Source of the DNA: Phocoena phocoena
Taxonomy: Eukaryota > Chordata > Mammalia > Artiodactyla > Phocoenidae
NCBI RefSeq assembly: GCF_963924675.1
Contig: NC_089238.1
Coordinates: forward strand, 44,410,879 to 44,474,878
Length of the DNA stretch: 64,000 nucleotides
Direction of reading: 5' to 3'
In this document: positions 11,882 to 24,200 of the stretch, in pieces
How positions within the stretch are numbered: the stretch's first letter is position 1
Layout of the letters: the number at the start of each line of letters is the position of its first letter
Notes under the pieces: generated by a model
What the model saw: only the letters and a program-made list of their open reading frames with translations
What the model was told of the DNA's origin: nothing
Databases searched by the model: none
Position numbers and translations under genes: made by a program

Positions 11882-14800
11882 TGTCTGTAGATTTTTTGAT
11901 GATGGCCGTTCTGACCAGTGTGAGGTGATACCTCATTGTAGTTTTGATTTGCATTTCTCTAATGATAAGTGATGGTGAGCATGTGTTTGTTGGCAGTCTT
12001 TCATGTGTTTGTTAGCAATCTGTATATCTTCTTTGGAGAAATGTCTATTTAGGTCTTCTGCCCATTTTTGGATTGGATTGTTTGATTTTTTGATATTGAG
12101 CTGCATGAGCTGCTTGTATGTTTTGGAGATTAATCCTTTCTTAGCTGCTTCATTGGCAAATATTTTCTCCCATTCTGAGGGTTGTCTTTTTGTCTTGTTT
12201 ATGGTCTCCTTTGCTGTGCAAAAGCTTTTACATTTCATTAGGTCCCATTTGTTTATTTTTGTTTTTATTACCATTTCTCTAGGAGGTGGATCAAAAAAGA
12301 TCTTGCTGTGATTTATGTCATATAGTGTCCTGCCTATGGTTTCCTCTAAGAGTTTAATAGTGTCTGGCCTTACATTTAGGTCTTTAATCCATTTTGAATT
12401 TATTTTTGTGTATGGTAAAAGCAAGTGTTCTAATTTCACTCTTTTACATGTAGCTGTCCAGTTTTCCCAGCACCACTTAATGAAGCGGCTGTCTCTTCTC
12501 CACTCTATATTCCTGCCTCCTTTATCAAAAATAAGGTGACCATATGTGCGTGCATTTACCTCTGGGCTTTCTATCCTGTTCCATTGATCTATATTTCTGT
12601 TTTTGTGCCAGTACCATACTGTCTTGATTACTGTAACTTCATAGGATAGTCTGAAGTCAGGGAGCCTGATTCCTCCAGCTCCGTTTTTCTTTCTCAAGAT
12701 TGCTTTGGTTATTCAGGGTCTTTAGTGTTTCCATACAAATTGTGAAATTTTTTGTTCTAGTTCTGTGAAAAATGCAATTCATAGTTTGATAGCAATTGTA
12801 TTGAATGTGTTGATTGCTTTGGGTAGTAGAGTCATTTTTACAATGTTGATTCTTCCACTCCAAGAACATGGTATAGCTCTCCATCTGTTTGTATCATCTT
12901 TAATTTCCTTCATCAGTGTCTTATAGTTTTCTGAATACAGGCCTTTTGTCTCCTTAGGTAGGTTTATTCCTAGGTATTTTATTCTTTGTGTTGCAATGGT
13001 AAATGGGAGTGTTTCCTTAATTTCTCTTTCAGATTTTTTCATCATTAGTATATAGGAATGCAAGAGATTTCTTGCATTAATTTTGTATCCTGCTACGTTA
13101 CCCAATTCATTGATTAGCTCTAGTAGTTTTCTGGTAGCATCTTTAGGATTCTCTATGTATAGTATCATGGCACCTGCAAACAGTGACAGTTTTACTTCTC
13201 CTTTTCTGATTTGGATTCCTTTTATTTCTTTTACTTCTCTGATTGCTGTGGCTAAAACTTCCAAAACTATGTTGAATAACAATGGTGAGAGTGGGCAACC
13301 TTGTCTTTTTCCTGACCTTAGTGGAAATGGTTTCAGTTTTTCACCATTGAGAATGATGTTGGCTGTGGGTTTGTCATATATGGCCTTTATTATGTTGAGG
13401 TAAGTTCCCTCTACGCCTACTTTCTAGAGAGTTTTTATCATAAATGGGTGTTGAATTTTGTCGAAAGCTTTTTCTGCATCTATTGAGATGATCATAAGGG
13501 TTTTATCCTTCTAACTGTTAATATGGTATTACATTGATTTATTTGCGTATACTGAAGAATCCTTGTATTCCTGGAGTAAAACCCACTTGATCATGGTGTA
13601 TGATCCTTTTAATGTGCTGTTGGATACTGATCGCTAGTATTTTGTTGAGGATCTTTGCATCTGTGTTCATCAGAGATATTGGCCTGCAGTTTTCTTTCTT
13701 TGTGACATCTTTGTTTGGTTTTGGTATCAAGATGATGGTGGCCTCGTATTACGAGTTTGGGAGTGTTCCTCCCTCTCTGATATGTTTTGGAAGACTTTGA
13801 GAAGGATAGGTGTTAGCTCTTCTCTAAATGTTTGATTGAATTTGCCTGCGAAGCCATCTGGTCCTGGGCTTTTGTTTGTTGGAAGCTTTCTAATCACAGT
13901 CTCAATTACAGTGCTTTTGATTGGTCTGCTTATATTTTCTGTTTCTTCCTGGTTCAATCTCAGAAGGTTGTGCTTTTCTAAGAATTTGTCCATTTCTTCC
14001 AGGTTGTCCATTTTATTGGCACAGAGTTGCTTGCAATAATCTCTCATGATCCTTTGTATTTCTGCAGGGTCAGTTGTTATTTCTCGTTTTTCATTTCTAA
14101 TTCTGTTGATTTGAGTCTTCTCCCTTTTTTTCCTGATGAGTCTGGCTAATGGTCTATCAATTTTATTTATCTTCTCAAAGAGCCAGCTTTTCGTTTTATG
14201 GATCTTTGCTACTGTGTCCTTCATTTCTTTTTCATTTATTTCTGATCTGATCTTTATGATTTCTTTCCTTCTGCTAACTTTGGGGGGTTTTTTGTTCTTC
14301 TTTCTCTAATTGCTTTAAGTGTAAAGTTAGGTTGTTTATTTGAGATTTTTCTTGTTTCTTGAGGTGAGATTGTATTGCTATAAACTTCCCTCTTAGGACT
14401 GCTTTTGCTGTATCTCATAGGTTTAGGGTCGTCCTGTTTTCGTTGTCATTTGTTTCTAGGGACTTTTTGATTTCCTCTTTAATTTCTTCAGTGATCTCTT
14501 GGTTATTAATTAGCATATTGTTTAGCCTCCATGTGTTTGTGTGTTTTACAGTTTTTTTCCTGTAATTGATATCCAGTCTTATAGCATTGTGGTCGGAAAA
14601 GATACTTGATACAATTTCAGTTTTCTTAAATTTAGCAAGGCTTGATTTGTGACCCAATATGTGATCTATCCTGGAGAGTGTTCCTTGAGTACTTGAGAAG
14701 AGAGTGTATTGTGTGGTCTTTGGATGGAATGTCCTACAAATATCAATTAAGTCCATCTTGTTTAATGTATCATTTAAAGCTTATGTTTCCTCATTTATTT

Positions 14801-15332
14801 TCATTTGGATGATCTCTTCCTTGGTGAAAGTGGGGTGTTAAAGTCCCCTAGTATGATTATGTTACTGTCTATTTACCCTTTCATGGCTGTTAGCATTTGC
14901 CTTATCTATTGAGGTGCTCCTATGTTGGGTGCATAAGTATTTACAATTGTTATATTTTCTTCTTGGATTCATCCCTTGATCATCATGTACTGTCCTTCTT
15001 TGTCTCTTGTAAAAGTCTTTATTTTAAAGTCTATTCAGTCTGATATGAGAATTGCTACTCCAGCTTTCTTTTGTTTTCTATTTGCATGGAATATCTTTTT
15101 CCATCCCCTCACTTTCAGTCTGTATGTGACCCTAGGTCTGAAGTGGGTCTTTTGTAGACAACATATATACAGGTCTTGTTTTTGTATCCATTCAGCCAAA
15201 GTGTGTTTTTTGGTTGGAGCATTTAAGCCATTTACATTTAAGGTAATTATCGATATGTATGTTCCTGTTACCATTTTCTTAATTGTTTTTGGTTTGTTAT
15301 TGTAGGTCTTTTCTTTCTCTTGTGTTTCCTGC

Positions 15333-16190
15333 CTAGAGATATGCCTTTAGTATTTGTTGTAATGCTGGTTTGGTGGTACTGAATTGTCTTAGCTTTTGCT
15401 TGTCTGTAAAGGTTTTAATTTCTCCATCAAGGCTGAATGAGATCCTTGCTCGGTAGAGTAATCTTGGTTGTAGCTTTTTCCATTTCATCACTTTAAATAT
15501 GTCCTGCCAGTCCCTTCTGGCTTGCAGAGTTTCTGCTGAAAGATCAGCTGTTAACCTTATGGGGATTCCCTTGTATTTTATTTGTTGCTTTTCCCGTGCT
15601 GCTTTTAATTTTTTTCTTTGTATTTAATTTTTGATAATTTCATTAATATGTGTCTTGGTGTGTTTCTCCTTGGATTTATCCTGTATGGGACTCTTTGCGC
15701 TTCCTGGACTTGATTAACTTTTTCCTTTCCCATATTAGGGATGTTTTCAACTATAATCTCTTCAAATATTTTCTCAGTCCCTTTTTCTATCTCTTCTTCT
15801 TCTGGAACCCCTATAATTCGAATATTGGTGCATTTAATGTTGTCCCATATGTCTCTGAGACTGTCCTCAATTCTTTTCATTCTTTTTTCTTTATTCTGCT
15901 CTGCAGTATTTATTTTCATTTTATCTTCCAGGTCACTTATCCATTCTTCTGCCGCAGTTATTCTTCTATTTATTCCTTCTAGAGAATTTTTAATCTCATT
16001 TATTTTGTTGTTCATCATTGTTTCTTTGCTCTTTAGTTCTTCTAGGTCCTTGTTAAATGTTTCTTGTCTCAATTCTATTTCCAAGATTTTAGACCATCTT
16101 TACTATCATTCCTCTGAATTCTTTTTCAGGTAGACTGCCTATTTCCTCTTTACTTGTTTGGTCTGGTGGGTTTTGACCTTGCTCCTTCAT
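15333..16190 (-). pseudogene. ORF1: L1 ORF1 of element 1, broken
   Basis: The likely start is the ATG at 16190 (MKEQGQNPPDQTSKEEIG); an in-frame ATG lies three codons upstream at 16199. The stop is TAG at 15333-15335, followed by a 58-bp spacer to ORF2. The coiled-coil part (NKINEIKNSLEGINRRITAA) and the RNA-recognition start (SLRDIWDNIKCTNIRIIGVP) are clear at 15605-16084. The C-terminal part includes FTDKQKLRQFSTTKPALQQI near 15360-15420. At least one stop and one frameshift interrupt it. Confidence 0.88.
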
Positions 16191-18163
16191 CTGCTGCATG
16201 TTTCTCTGTCTTCTCGTTTTGCTTAACTTACTGTGTTTGGGGTCTCCTTTTCACAGGCTGCAGGGTCAGAGTTTCCATTGTTTTTGGTGTCTGTCTCCAG
16301 TGGCTAAGGTTGGTTCAGTGGGTTGTGTAGGCTTCCTGTTGAGGGGGACTAGTGCCTGTGTTCTGGTGGATGAGGCTGGATCTTGTCTTTCTGGTGGGCA
16401 TGTCCGCATCCAGTGGTGTGTCTTGGGGTGCCTGTGACCTTATTATGATTTTAGGCAGCCTCTCTGCTAATGGTTGGGGTTGCGTTCCTGTCTTGTTAGT
16501 TGTTTGTCATAGGGTGTCCAACACTGTAGCTTGCTGGTCGTTGAGTGGAGCTGGGTCTTAGCATTGAGATGGAGATCTCCGGGAGAGCTTTTGCCATTTG
16601 ATATTACATGGAGCTGGGAGGTCTCTGGTGGACCAATGTCCTGAACTCGGCTCCTCCACCTCAGAGGCACAGGCCTGACATGTGGCCAGAGCACCAAGAC
16701 CCTGTCAGGCACACGGTTCTGAAGAAAAGGGAGAAAGAAAGGAAGAAAGAAAGGAAGGAAGAAAGAAAGATAAATGAATAAATAAAATAAACTTATTAAA
16801 ATAAAAAATAATTATTAGAAATAAATATTAAAAAGTAATAAAAAAAGAAAGAAGAGAGCAACCAAAGCAAAAAAAGGAAATCCACCAACAATAACAAGCA
16901 CTAAAAAATATACTAAAAAAAAAATAAAAAGACAGACCCCTATGACAAATGGTAAAGCAAAGCTATACAGACAAAATCACACAAAGAAGCATAAACATGC
17001 ACACTCACAAAAAGATAAAAAGGTAAAATATATATACATATCATTGCTCCCAAAGTCTACCACCTGAATTTTGGGATGATTCCTTGTCTATTCTCAGGTA
17101 TTCCACAGATGCAGGGTACATCAAGTTAATTGTGGAGGTTTAATCCACTGTTCCTGAGGCTGCTGGGTGAGATTTCCCTTTCTCTTCTTTGTTCACACAG
17201 CTTCTGGGGTTCAGCTTTGGATTTGGCCCCGCCTCAGCATGCAGGTCGCCTGAGGGTGTCTGTTCCCACCCAGACAGGATGGGGTTAAAGTAGCAGCTGA
17301 TTAGGGGGCTCTGGCTCACTCAGGACGGGGGGAGGGAGGGGTACGGAATGTGGGGAGAGCCTGCAGTGGCAGAGGCCTATATAACATTGCAACCTCCTGA
17401 GACGTACCGTGTGTTCTCCTGGGGTAGTTGTCCCTGGATCACAGGACCCTGGCAGTGGCGGGCTGCACAGGCTCCTGGGAGGCGGGGTATGGATAGTGAC
17501 CTGTGCTTGCACACAGGCTTCTTGGTGGCTGCAGCAGCAGCCTTAGCGTCTCATACCCGTCTCTGGTGTCCACGCTGATAGCCACGGCTCACGCCCATCT
17601 CTGGAGTTCATTTAGGCGGTGCTCTGAATCCCCTCTCCTCGTACACCCTGAAACAATGGTCTCTTGCCTCTTAGGCAGTTCCAGGCTTTTTCCCGGACTC
17701 CCTCCCAGCTAGCTGTGGCACACGAGTCCCCTTCAGCCTGTGTTCACGCAGCCAACCCCAGTCCTCTCCCTGGGATCTGACCTCCGAAGCCCAAGCCTCA
17801 GCTTCCTGCCCCCACCCACCCTGGCGGCTGAGCAGACAACCCTCTTGGGCTGGTGAGTGCTGGTCAGCACCGATCCTCTGTGCAGAATCTCTCTGCTTTG
17901 CCCCCTGCACCTCTGTTGCTGTGCTCTCCTCCGTGGCTCCGAAGCTTCCCCTCCCTGCCATCCCCTGTCTCTGCCAGTGAAGGGGCTTCCTAGTGTGTGG
18001 AAACTTTTCCTCTTTCACACCTCCCTCCCAGTGGTGCAGGTCCTGTCCCTATTCTTTTGTCTCTGTTTTTTCTTTTTTCTTTGCCCAACCAGGTACTTGG
18101 GGAGTTTCTTGTCTTTTGGGAAGTCTGAGGTTTTCTGCCAGTATTCAGTAGTTGTTCTGTAGC
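16191..18163 (-). promoter_or_regulatory. L1 5' UTR and promoter region of element 1
   Basis: About 2 kb upstream of ORF1. It is built of a region shared with the other copies (16200-16716), an A- and purine-rich stretch (16720-17035 on the plus strand, a long pyrimidine tract in the L1 sense direction) and a CpG-rich part (17160-18050). L1 5' UTRs contain an internal promoter; the CpG-rich part is the likely site here. The extreme 5' end with the YY1-like motif is missing. The purine tract and the sequence at 18113 match the splice-like boundaries discussed for element 2. Confidence 0.75.
16720..16795. repeat. Purine tract (gaaa/ggaa)n
   Basis: A run of gaaagaaagg-type units on the plus strand, followed by A-rich sequence to about 17035. 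In the L1 sense direction it is a strong polypyrimidine tract ending TTTTCTTCAG next to 16718. Confidence 0.85.
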
Positions 18164-18399
18164 TGGATATAGAATTTTAATTTAACATTTCCCATTCCCC
18201 CAGTACTTTAAAGATGTTGTCCTATTCTCTCCTGCCCTCCATAGTTTCTAATGAGAAATCAGTTGTCATTTGTATCATTTTTCCCATTTTTAATGGGGCT
18301 TTTTCCCACTGGCCACTCTTCTCTTTATCTATGTTTTCAGCCAGTTGATGAGAATTTGCCTAAGTGTGGTTTTCTTTTTATTTATGTAAATTGGGATTC

Positions 18400-18439
18400 A
18401 TTGATCTTCTTGGATCTGTATTGATCTTCTGGGATCTGT
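18400..18439. repeat. 20-bp tandem duplication
   Basis: attgatcttcttggatctgt (18400-18419) is followed by the same 20-mer with a single T to G change (18420-18439). Confidence 0.9.
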
Positions 18440-19482
18440 AAGTTTGTTTTTTCATCAGCTTCGGAAAAATTTGGCCATTATTTCCACAAATATTTTTTCT
18501 GCCCAATTTTCTGTCTCCTCTCTGAGAATACAGTTAAATATAACTTAAATCATTTAAATATGGTCCCACACATGACTGAGTCTTTGTTCTGTTTTTTTCA
18601 GAATTTTTTCTTTCTTGTCTTCAGTTTTAAAATTTTCTATTAATCTGCCTCAGTTTCACTGTTTCCTTTATTTGGCTATCTCTAACCTACTCTTATTCCC
18701 ATCCAGTAAATTTTTCATTTCAGAAGTTGTATATTTCATTTCTAAAATTTTTATTTGGTTCTTCTTTTTGATAGTATGTATTTTCCTTCTGAAATTCTCC
18801 AACTGTCTGTGAATTTTGACCACATTTTTAATTCCTTGAACATATTTGTATAAGCTGTTTAAAAATTTTTATCTTCAAATTCTAACATCTGGCTAATTTT
18901 AGTATTGGTTTCTGTTGAGTGTTTTTTCTCTTGAATATGGGTCACATTTTTCTGTTTCTTCACATATTTAGTAATTTTTAGTTGTACCCTTGTAGAGACT
19001 GTAGATAGCTTCATCTGTGTACTATTTATTTTGTTCTACCAAGCACTTCAAGTATCTGAGCTCGAACTCCAAACTCTCCCCTGAGCTAAAATTGTCACTT
19101 ATTTTTTTCAGCCTTCCAGTTGTTGCTTTCTGCCAGGCCCTTGGCACATACATTAATCAAGGTCAGCCAAGAATTTGATGGAATATATATGTAGATTTTG
19201 CTCCCCCTAGTTCCTTAGCTTCCTCCTTTCTGAGATTTTCCATTATTTTATAGCCATTCCAGCAGTCCAAGACTCTTCCCTCTGAACCTTCAAATCAGTC
19301 AAGACTGCATTTTTCTGCTTGAGTTCCAGCTACTTCATGCAGTGCAGACTGGGAGGTGCCTTTAGGTGAAAAGCCACGTAAATGCAGAATTAGTGCAGTT
19401 TCCTTCTTTCAAGTGTCAACTCCCAACAGCCACTTTAAGTTTCTCTCAAGTACCTTCAAACAATTGTTTGTAATTTTTCCCC

Positions 19483-19535
19483 AAGGTTTATTGTTATCTG
19501 TAAGGTTTATTGTTATCTGTAAGGTTTATTGTTAC
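19483..19535. repeat. 19-bp minisatellite, about 2.8 copies
   Basis: The unit aaggtttattgttatctgt occurs at 19483-19501 and 19502-19520, with a partial third copy at 19521-19535. The two full copies are identical. Confidence 0.95.
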
Positions 19536-19570
19536 CTTTATGATGGTTAACCTAATAAGAGTCACTCCCC

Positions 19571-21129
19571 CAATACCAAAAATGTAACTTCTGCATTATA
19601 TTTTTTAACTTGAAGAATAAATACCTAGAGAACATTCCTTTTTTTAGTCTCGTTCTTGTCTCATGAATACAATCAAGATGTTTTCTTAATTCTCTGAGAA
19701 TATTCATTATAGGTCTTATGAGGTTATTTTCTCTTTGTTCTTTTATTTCCTCAAAGGTCCTTTTTTCTCTTAATTGGCTTTTCAGTGTATCAAGAGAAGA
19801 CCTTTACTCAAGTATCTATTCCTTGACTTTCAATTTGTATTCGAGTGTGAGGTACTAAAAACATCTTTGAAAACTCTCTCTGCATGAATGTGGATTGTTA
19901 TCTGTTAGTGTCAGGTTAGGCAAAATAACTGGTCATTTAATTATGAACATCCAAATGTCAGTATTTCTAAATATTTTATCTTATGATGGATTTTTCAGAG
20001 GTTTTTCTAAGCTCCTCTTTTGTGAGTATGAGCTTGGCTTCCAGCGTTGTTGGGACCAAGTTTGGGAAAGAAACTAGTATTGTCAACATTTAATACATAG
20101 AGTTTCAAATAATTCACCTGTTTTCAAGATAAAAATACAGTCTTCAGCCCAATCTGGTGTTCCACTTCACAGTCTCACGGTTGTGCTTCTTCAAAGAGTA
20201 AATCTCTAGTCTTCTCCATGGACAAATGAAAGACAGTTTGCTCAGCTACATGATTGGTAAAGGCTATATGTAGGTCTAAGTCTTTCTAATACAGACTTTT
20301 ACCCAATCCCCATTGCTTCCTACCTTAGCTATACCCCCACACTCTGAAGTATCTAGGACCTACAATTTATGTTTCTTTATGAGATTCTGGAGTGTGAATT
20401 GACTTGTTTCTGAGCTGTCTCCCCTTCCTGGCTTAACTTTCTCTTTTCAGACATTTGTTGAATCAGTTTTGACTTAATCCATCTGCTTTCTGGCTTCTAA
20501 AATTTAAAAACGTTTTTTTCCTTTTCTGTTACCTTTGGCCTGTGGGTCTATTCCTTTTTGATCATTCTACTGTCATTTTTGTGCAGTTTTCAAAGGGAAA
20601 GGTATGAGTTTTTATGTTTAAGCCACTGTTTTTAACTGTAAGTTAGTCTTCATCTATTGCTTGGGACTATTATGATAACTATCTAATCTACTTGTCATTA
20701 TTCTCCTTCCTCCAATACATTTTTATATTTACCTTCCCCCAACTTCTTCTAGTTTTATTTTAAATTTCCAGTGGCCAAAGACCCAGACTTAAAAAATCTT
20801 AATTCATTTTGGAAAGGGCACTGCCCTTATTAGGCATAAATAGTTCTCCTTGGCTTACTGTAGTTTTTGTGGTCTGTAACTATAAATTTTTTGTCATTAG
20901 TCAGCAGCACTGGAGAATAAGTGTTTTATACTGTCATCCCCCAACAGGTCATTAATTTTGACAGTAATGCACAAATGAGAGTACCTTTGTGGGAGTCCAG
21001 GAGTCCAGTTGGGAAGTTTCAGCCCACTGTTGAAGCAAAAAAGTCAGAGGATAGATGCATTGAAGAATAGTTTCCCTTTATGTGGCACCTAACCCCCAAG
21101 GCAGCACAGTGCAGTGCCAAGAGACACCC
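19571..21129. other. Unassigned AT-rich DNA, possibly old L1 5' region
   Basis: No gene. The segment is T-rich on the plus strand and may be the 5' end of the old minus-strand L1 that ends at 19570, but I cannot align it by eye. No tRNA-like or promoter-like feature is visible. Confidence 0.4.
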
Positions 21130-21150
21130 CCTTAACCAGCAGTTTCTTCC

Positions 21151-21230
21151 ACAAAACAAATCTTAAGAAATTTAGGGAGATTATTAGGTTACAAAACAAG
21201 TCTTAATAAATTTAGGAAGATTGAAATCAT
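21151..21230. repeat. 40-bp imperfect tandem duplication in old L1
   Basis: acaaaacaaatcttaagaaa starts one unit at 21151 and a diverged copy (acaaaacaagtcttaataaa) starts at 21191. The first 33 or so bases of the units match with a few changes; the last bases differ. Confidence 0.7.
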
Positions 21231-24200
21231 ACCAAGTATCTTTTCTGCCTACAATAGTATGAAACTAGAAGTGAATAACAGGAGGAAAGCTGGAAAATTC
21301 ATAAATATGTGGAAATAAACAACACTCTTCTAAACAATCAATGAGTCAAATAAGAAAACAAAAGGGAAATTAAAATATCTTAAAACAAATGAAAATAGAA
21401 AAACAACATACACAAACGAAGCAGATACAGCAAACCAGTTCTACATGGCAGGTTTATAGCAATAAATGCCTACATTAAGAAAAAAGAACTATCTCAAAAA
21501 AAAAAAACCCTTAACTTTACACCTCAAAGAACTAGAGAAAGAAAACAAAACTTAGCCCAAAGTTAGCAGAAGGAAGGAAATAAAGATCAGAGCAGAAATA
21601 AATGAAATAGAGAAGAGAAAAACAATAGAAGAGACCAATAAAACTAAGAGCTGGCTTTTTGAAAAGATAAACAAAATTGACAAACCTTTAGCTAAACCAT
21701 GAAAAAAGAGAGAAGGCTCAAATAAATGAAGTCATAAATGACATGAAATGAAACAAAGTGAAAGAGGAGACATTAAACTGATGCCAAATAAATAAAAAGT
21801 ATCATAAGAAACTGCTAAGAACAATGATATGTCAACAAACTGAATAACCTAGAAGAAGTGGATAAATTCCTAGAAACCTACAACTGTCCAAGACTGAAAC
21901 ATGAAGCAGTAGGAAATCGAAACGGACTGGTTTAGGCAATTGAATTAGTAATCAAAAACCTCCCCCAAAAAGAAAAACCTAGGACCAGATGGCTTCACTG
22001 GAGAATTCCACCAAACATTTTAAAGAAGAATTTATGGCAATCCTTCTCAAGCTCTTTAGAAAAAGTGAAGAGGATGGAGTACTTCCAAACTCATTTTATG
22101 AGGCCAGCATTACTCTAATACTAAAGCTAGACAAGGACACTACAAGAAAAGAAAATTACAGACCAAAATCCCTGAAGAACATATATGTAAACATCCTCAG
22201 CAAAATACTAGCAAACTGAATTTAAGAGCGCATTAAAACAATCACATACTATGTTAAAGTGGGATTTATCTCTGGGATATAAGGATGCTTCAACATACAC
22301 AAATCAGTAAATATGATACAGCACTTAACAGAATGAACTATAAAAGTCATATGATCTTCTCAATAGATGCAGAAAAAGCATTTTAAAAAAATTCAACATC
22401 CTTTCATGATAAAAACTCAACAAATTATGAAAGGAATGTACCTCAACACAATAAAGGCCGTATATGACAAGCCCACAGCTAACATTATACTTAAAAGTGA
22501 AAAGCTGAGAGTTTTCCTGTATGATTAGGAAGAAGACAAGGATGCCCACTCTTGCTTCTTCTATCCAGCACAGCATTGGAAGTCCTAGCCAGAGCAATTA
22601 GGTAAGAAAAAGAAATAAAAGTCTTCCAAATTGGAAAGGAGGAAATAAAATTGTCTCTGTTTGCATCTTAAATGATCTTAGAAATAGAAAACCCTAAAGA
22701 TTCCAGCAACAACAACAACAAAAACTGTTAAAACTAATAAAGAAATTCAGTAATGTTGTAGGATACAAAATCAGCATAAAAAAATCAGCTGTGTTTCTAT
22801 ACACTAGCAAGTTTGAAATGAAACTGAAAAAGAAATAAGAAAACAGTCCCATTTAAAATAGCATCAAAAAGAATAAAACACTTAGGGATTAATTTAACCA
22901 AGGAGGAGAAAGACCTATACAGTGAAAACTGTAAGACATTGATAAAAGAAATTGAAGAAGATGCAAATAAATAGAAAGATAACCCATGTTCATGGATTGG
23001 AAGAATTAATTTTGTTAGGATGCCCACACTACCCAAAGTGATCTGCAGATTCAATGTAATCCCTATCAAAATTCCAATGACATTTTTCACAGAAGTACAA
23101 AAAACAATCCTAAAGTTTGCGTGGAACCACAGAGGATCCCAAGTAGCCAAAGAAATCTTGAGAAAGAAGAAAGCTGGAGGCATCACACTTGCTGATTTTG
23201 AAATATGTTACAAAACTATAGTAATATTAAAATTATGGCACTGGCTTAAAAACAGACACATGAATTAATGGAACAGAATAGAGAACCCAAAAATAAACCC
23301 ACACATATATGGTCAACTAATCTCTGACAAGGATTCCAAGAACACACAGGGGAAAGGATAGTCTCTTCAATAAATGGTGTTGGGAAAACTAGATCTGCAT
23401 GCAAAAGAATGAAATTTAATCCTTACTTACACCATACACAGATATTAACTAGAAATTGATTAAAGACTTAAACTTAAGACCTGAAAGCATAAAACATAGA
23501 GAAAAGGCTCCTTGACATTGGTGTTGGCAATGATTCTTTTGGCTATAACACCAAAAGCACAGACAACAGAAGCAAAAATAAGCAAATGGGACTACATCAA
23601 ACTAAAACGCTTCACAGCAAAGGAAACAGTTAACAAAAGGAAAAGGCAACCTGTGAAATTGCAGAAAATATTTGTGTATATCTGATAAGGGGTTCATATC
23701 TAAAATTTATAACAAACTCATACAACTCAATAGCAAACAAATAACCTAATTAAATAATAGGTAAATGACCTAATGATACATTAGGTCTAATTTCCAAAGA
23801 AGACATACAAATGGCTAACAGGTACAAGAAAAGAAGACATACAAATGGCCAACGGGTACAGGAAAAGATGCTCAACACCGCTAATCACCAAAGAAATGCA
23901 AATCAACACCACAGTGAGATATCACCTCACAACCTATTAGAATGACAATTATCAAAAAGGGTTAGGGTTAAGGTTAAGTGTTGATGAGGATGTGGAGAAA
24001 GGGGAACACTTGTACACTCTTGGTGGGAATGTAAATTCATATAGCCATTATGGAAAACAGTATGGAGTTTCCTCAAAAAATTAAAAGTCGAACTTTCACA
24101 TGATCCAGCAGTCCCACTTACATATATATGTAAATCCAAAGGAAACAAAATCATTATCTTTAAGAGATATCTACACTCCTATTTCATTGCAGCATTATTC

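Larger units (their letters stand above)
11214..15274 (-). pseudogene. ORF2: L1 ORF2 of element 1, broken
   Basis: From the ATG at 15274 (MVTGTYISIITLNVNGLNAP) to the TAA at 11214-11216 (after THIYVI). Without the SINE and its duplicated target this is about 3.83 kb, the expected size for an ORF2 of about 1275 residues. The endonuclease start is visible, but the catalytic Glu of the QETH motif is Lys (CLQKTHFRP). Reverse-transcriptase landmarks include [14 protein letters not shown] and [17 protein letters not shown]. The palm reads [12 protein letters not shown], so both FADD aspartates are gone. Several frameshifts and a SINE break it. Confidence 0.93.
10849..18163 (-). mobile_element. Near full-length L1 LINE, element 1
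   Basis: A nearly complete L1 on the minus strand. From right to left on the plus map it has a 5' UTR of about 2 kb, ORF1, a 58-bp spacer, ORF2 and a G-rich 3' UTR (C-rich on the plus strand, near 10960-11000). Its 5' end lacks roughly the first 100 bp compared with the copies at 33433 and 49637, including the CTTCAAGATGGCGG-like start. A perfect 12-bp target-site duplication flanks it. A CHR-2-like SINE at 11671-11881 interrupts ORF2. Both coding regions are broken. Confidence 0.93.
18164..19570 (-). mobile_element. Old L1 LINE, continuation right of element 1
   Basis: Begins with the right copy of the target-site duplication (18164-18175) and continues the antisense old-L1 reading from 10640-10836 through ORF1-like sequence (for example ttgccatcttc-type phrases around 18460-18560, highly diverged). 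It contains a 20-bp tandem duplication at 18400-18439. No usable reading frame remains. The right boundary is approximate. Confidence 0.65.

Noticed and set aside
11365..11928. 187-codon plus-strand open frame
   Set aside because: It is antisense to L1 ORF2 and runs straight through a SINE, so it is a shadow frame.
17160..18050. Host gene CpG island
   Set aside because: The CpG-rich block matches the 5' UTR of element 3 (55620-56560) and is part of an L1.
23957..23980. Telomere-like gggttagggttaagg
   Set aside because: Only about two units, inside an old L1 ORF2; no array and no chromosome-end context.
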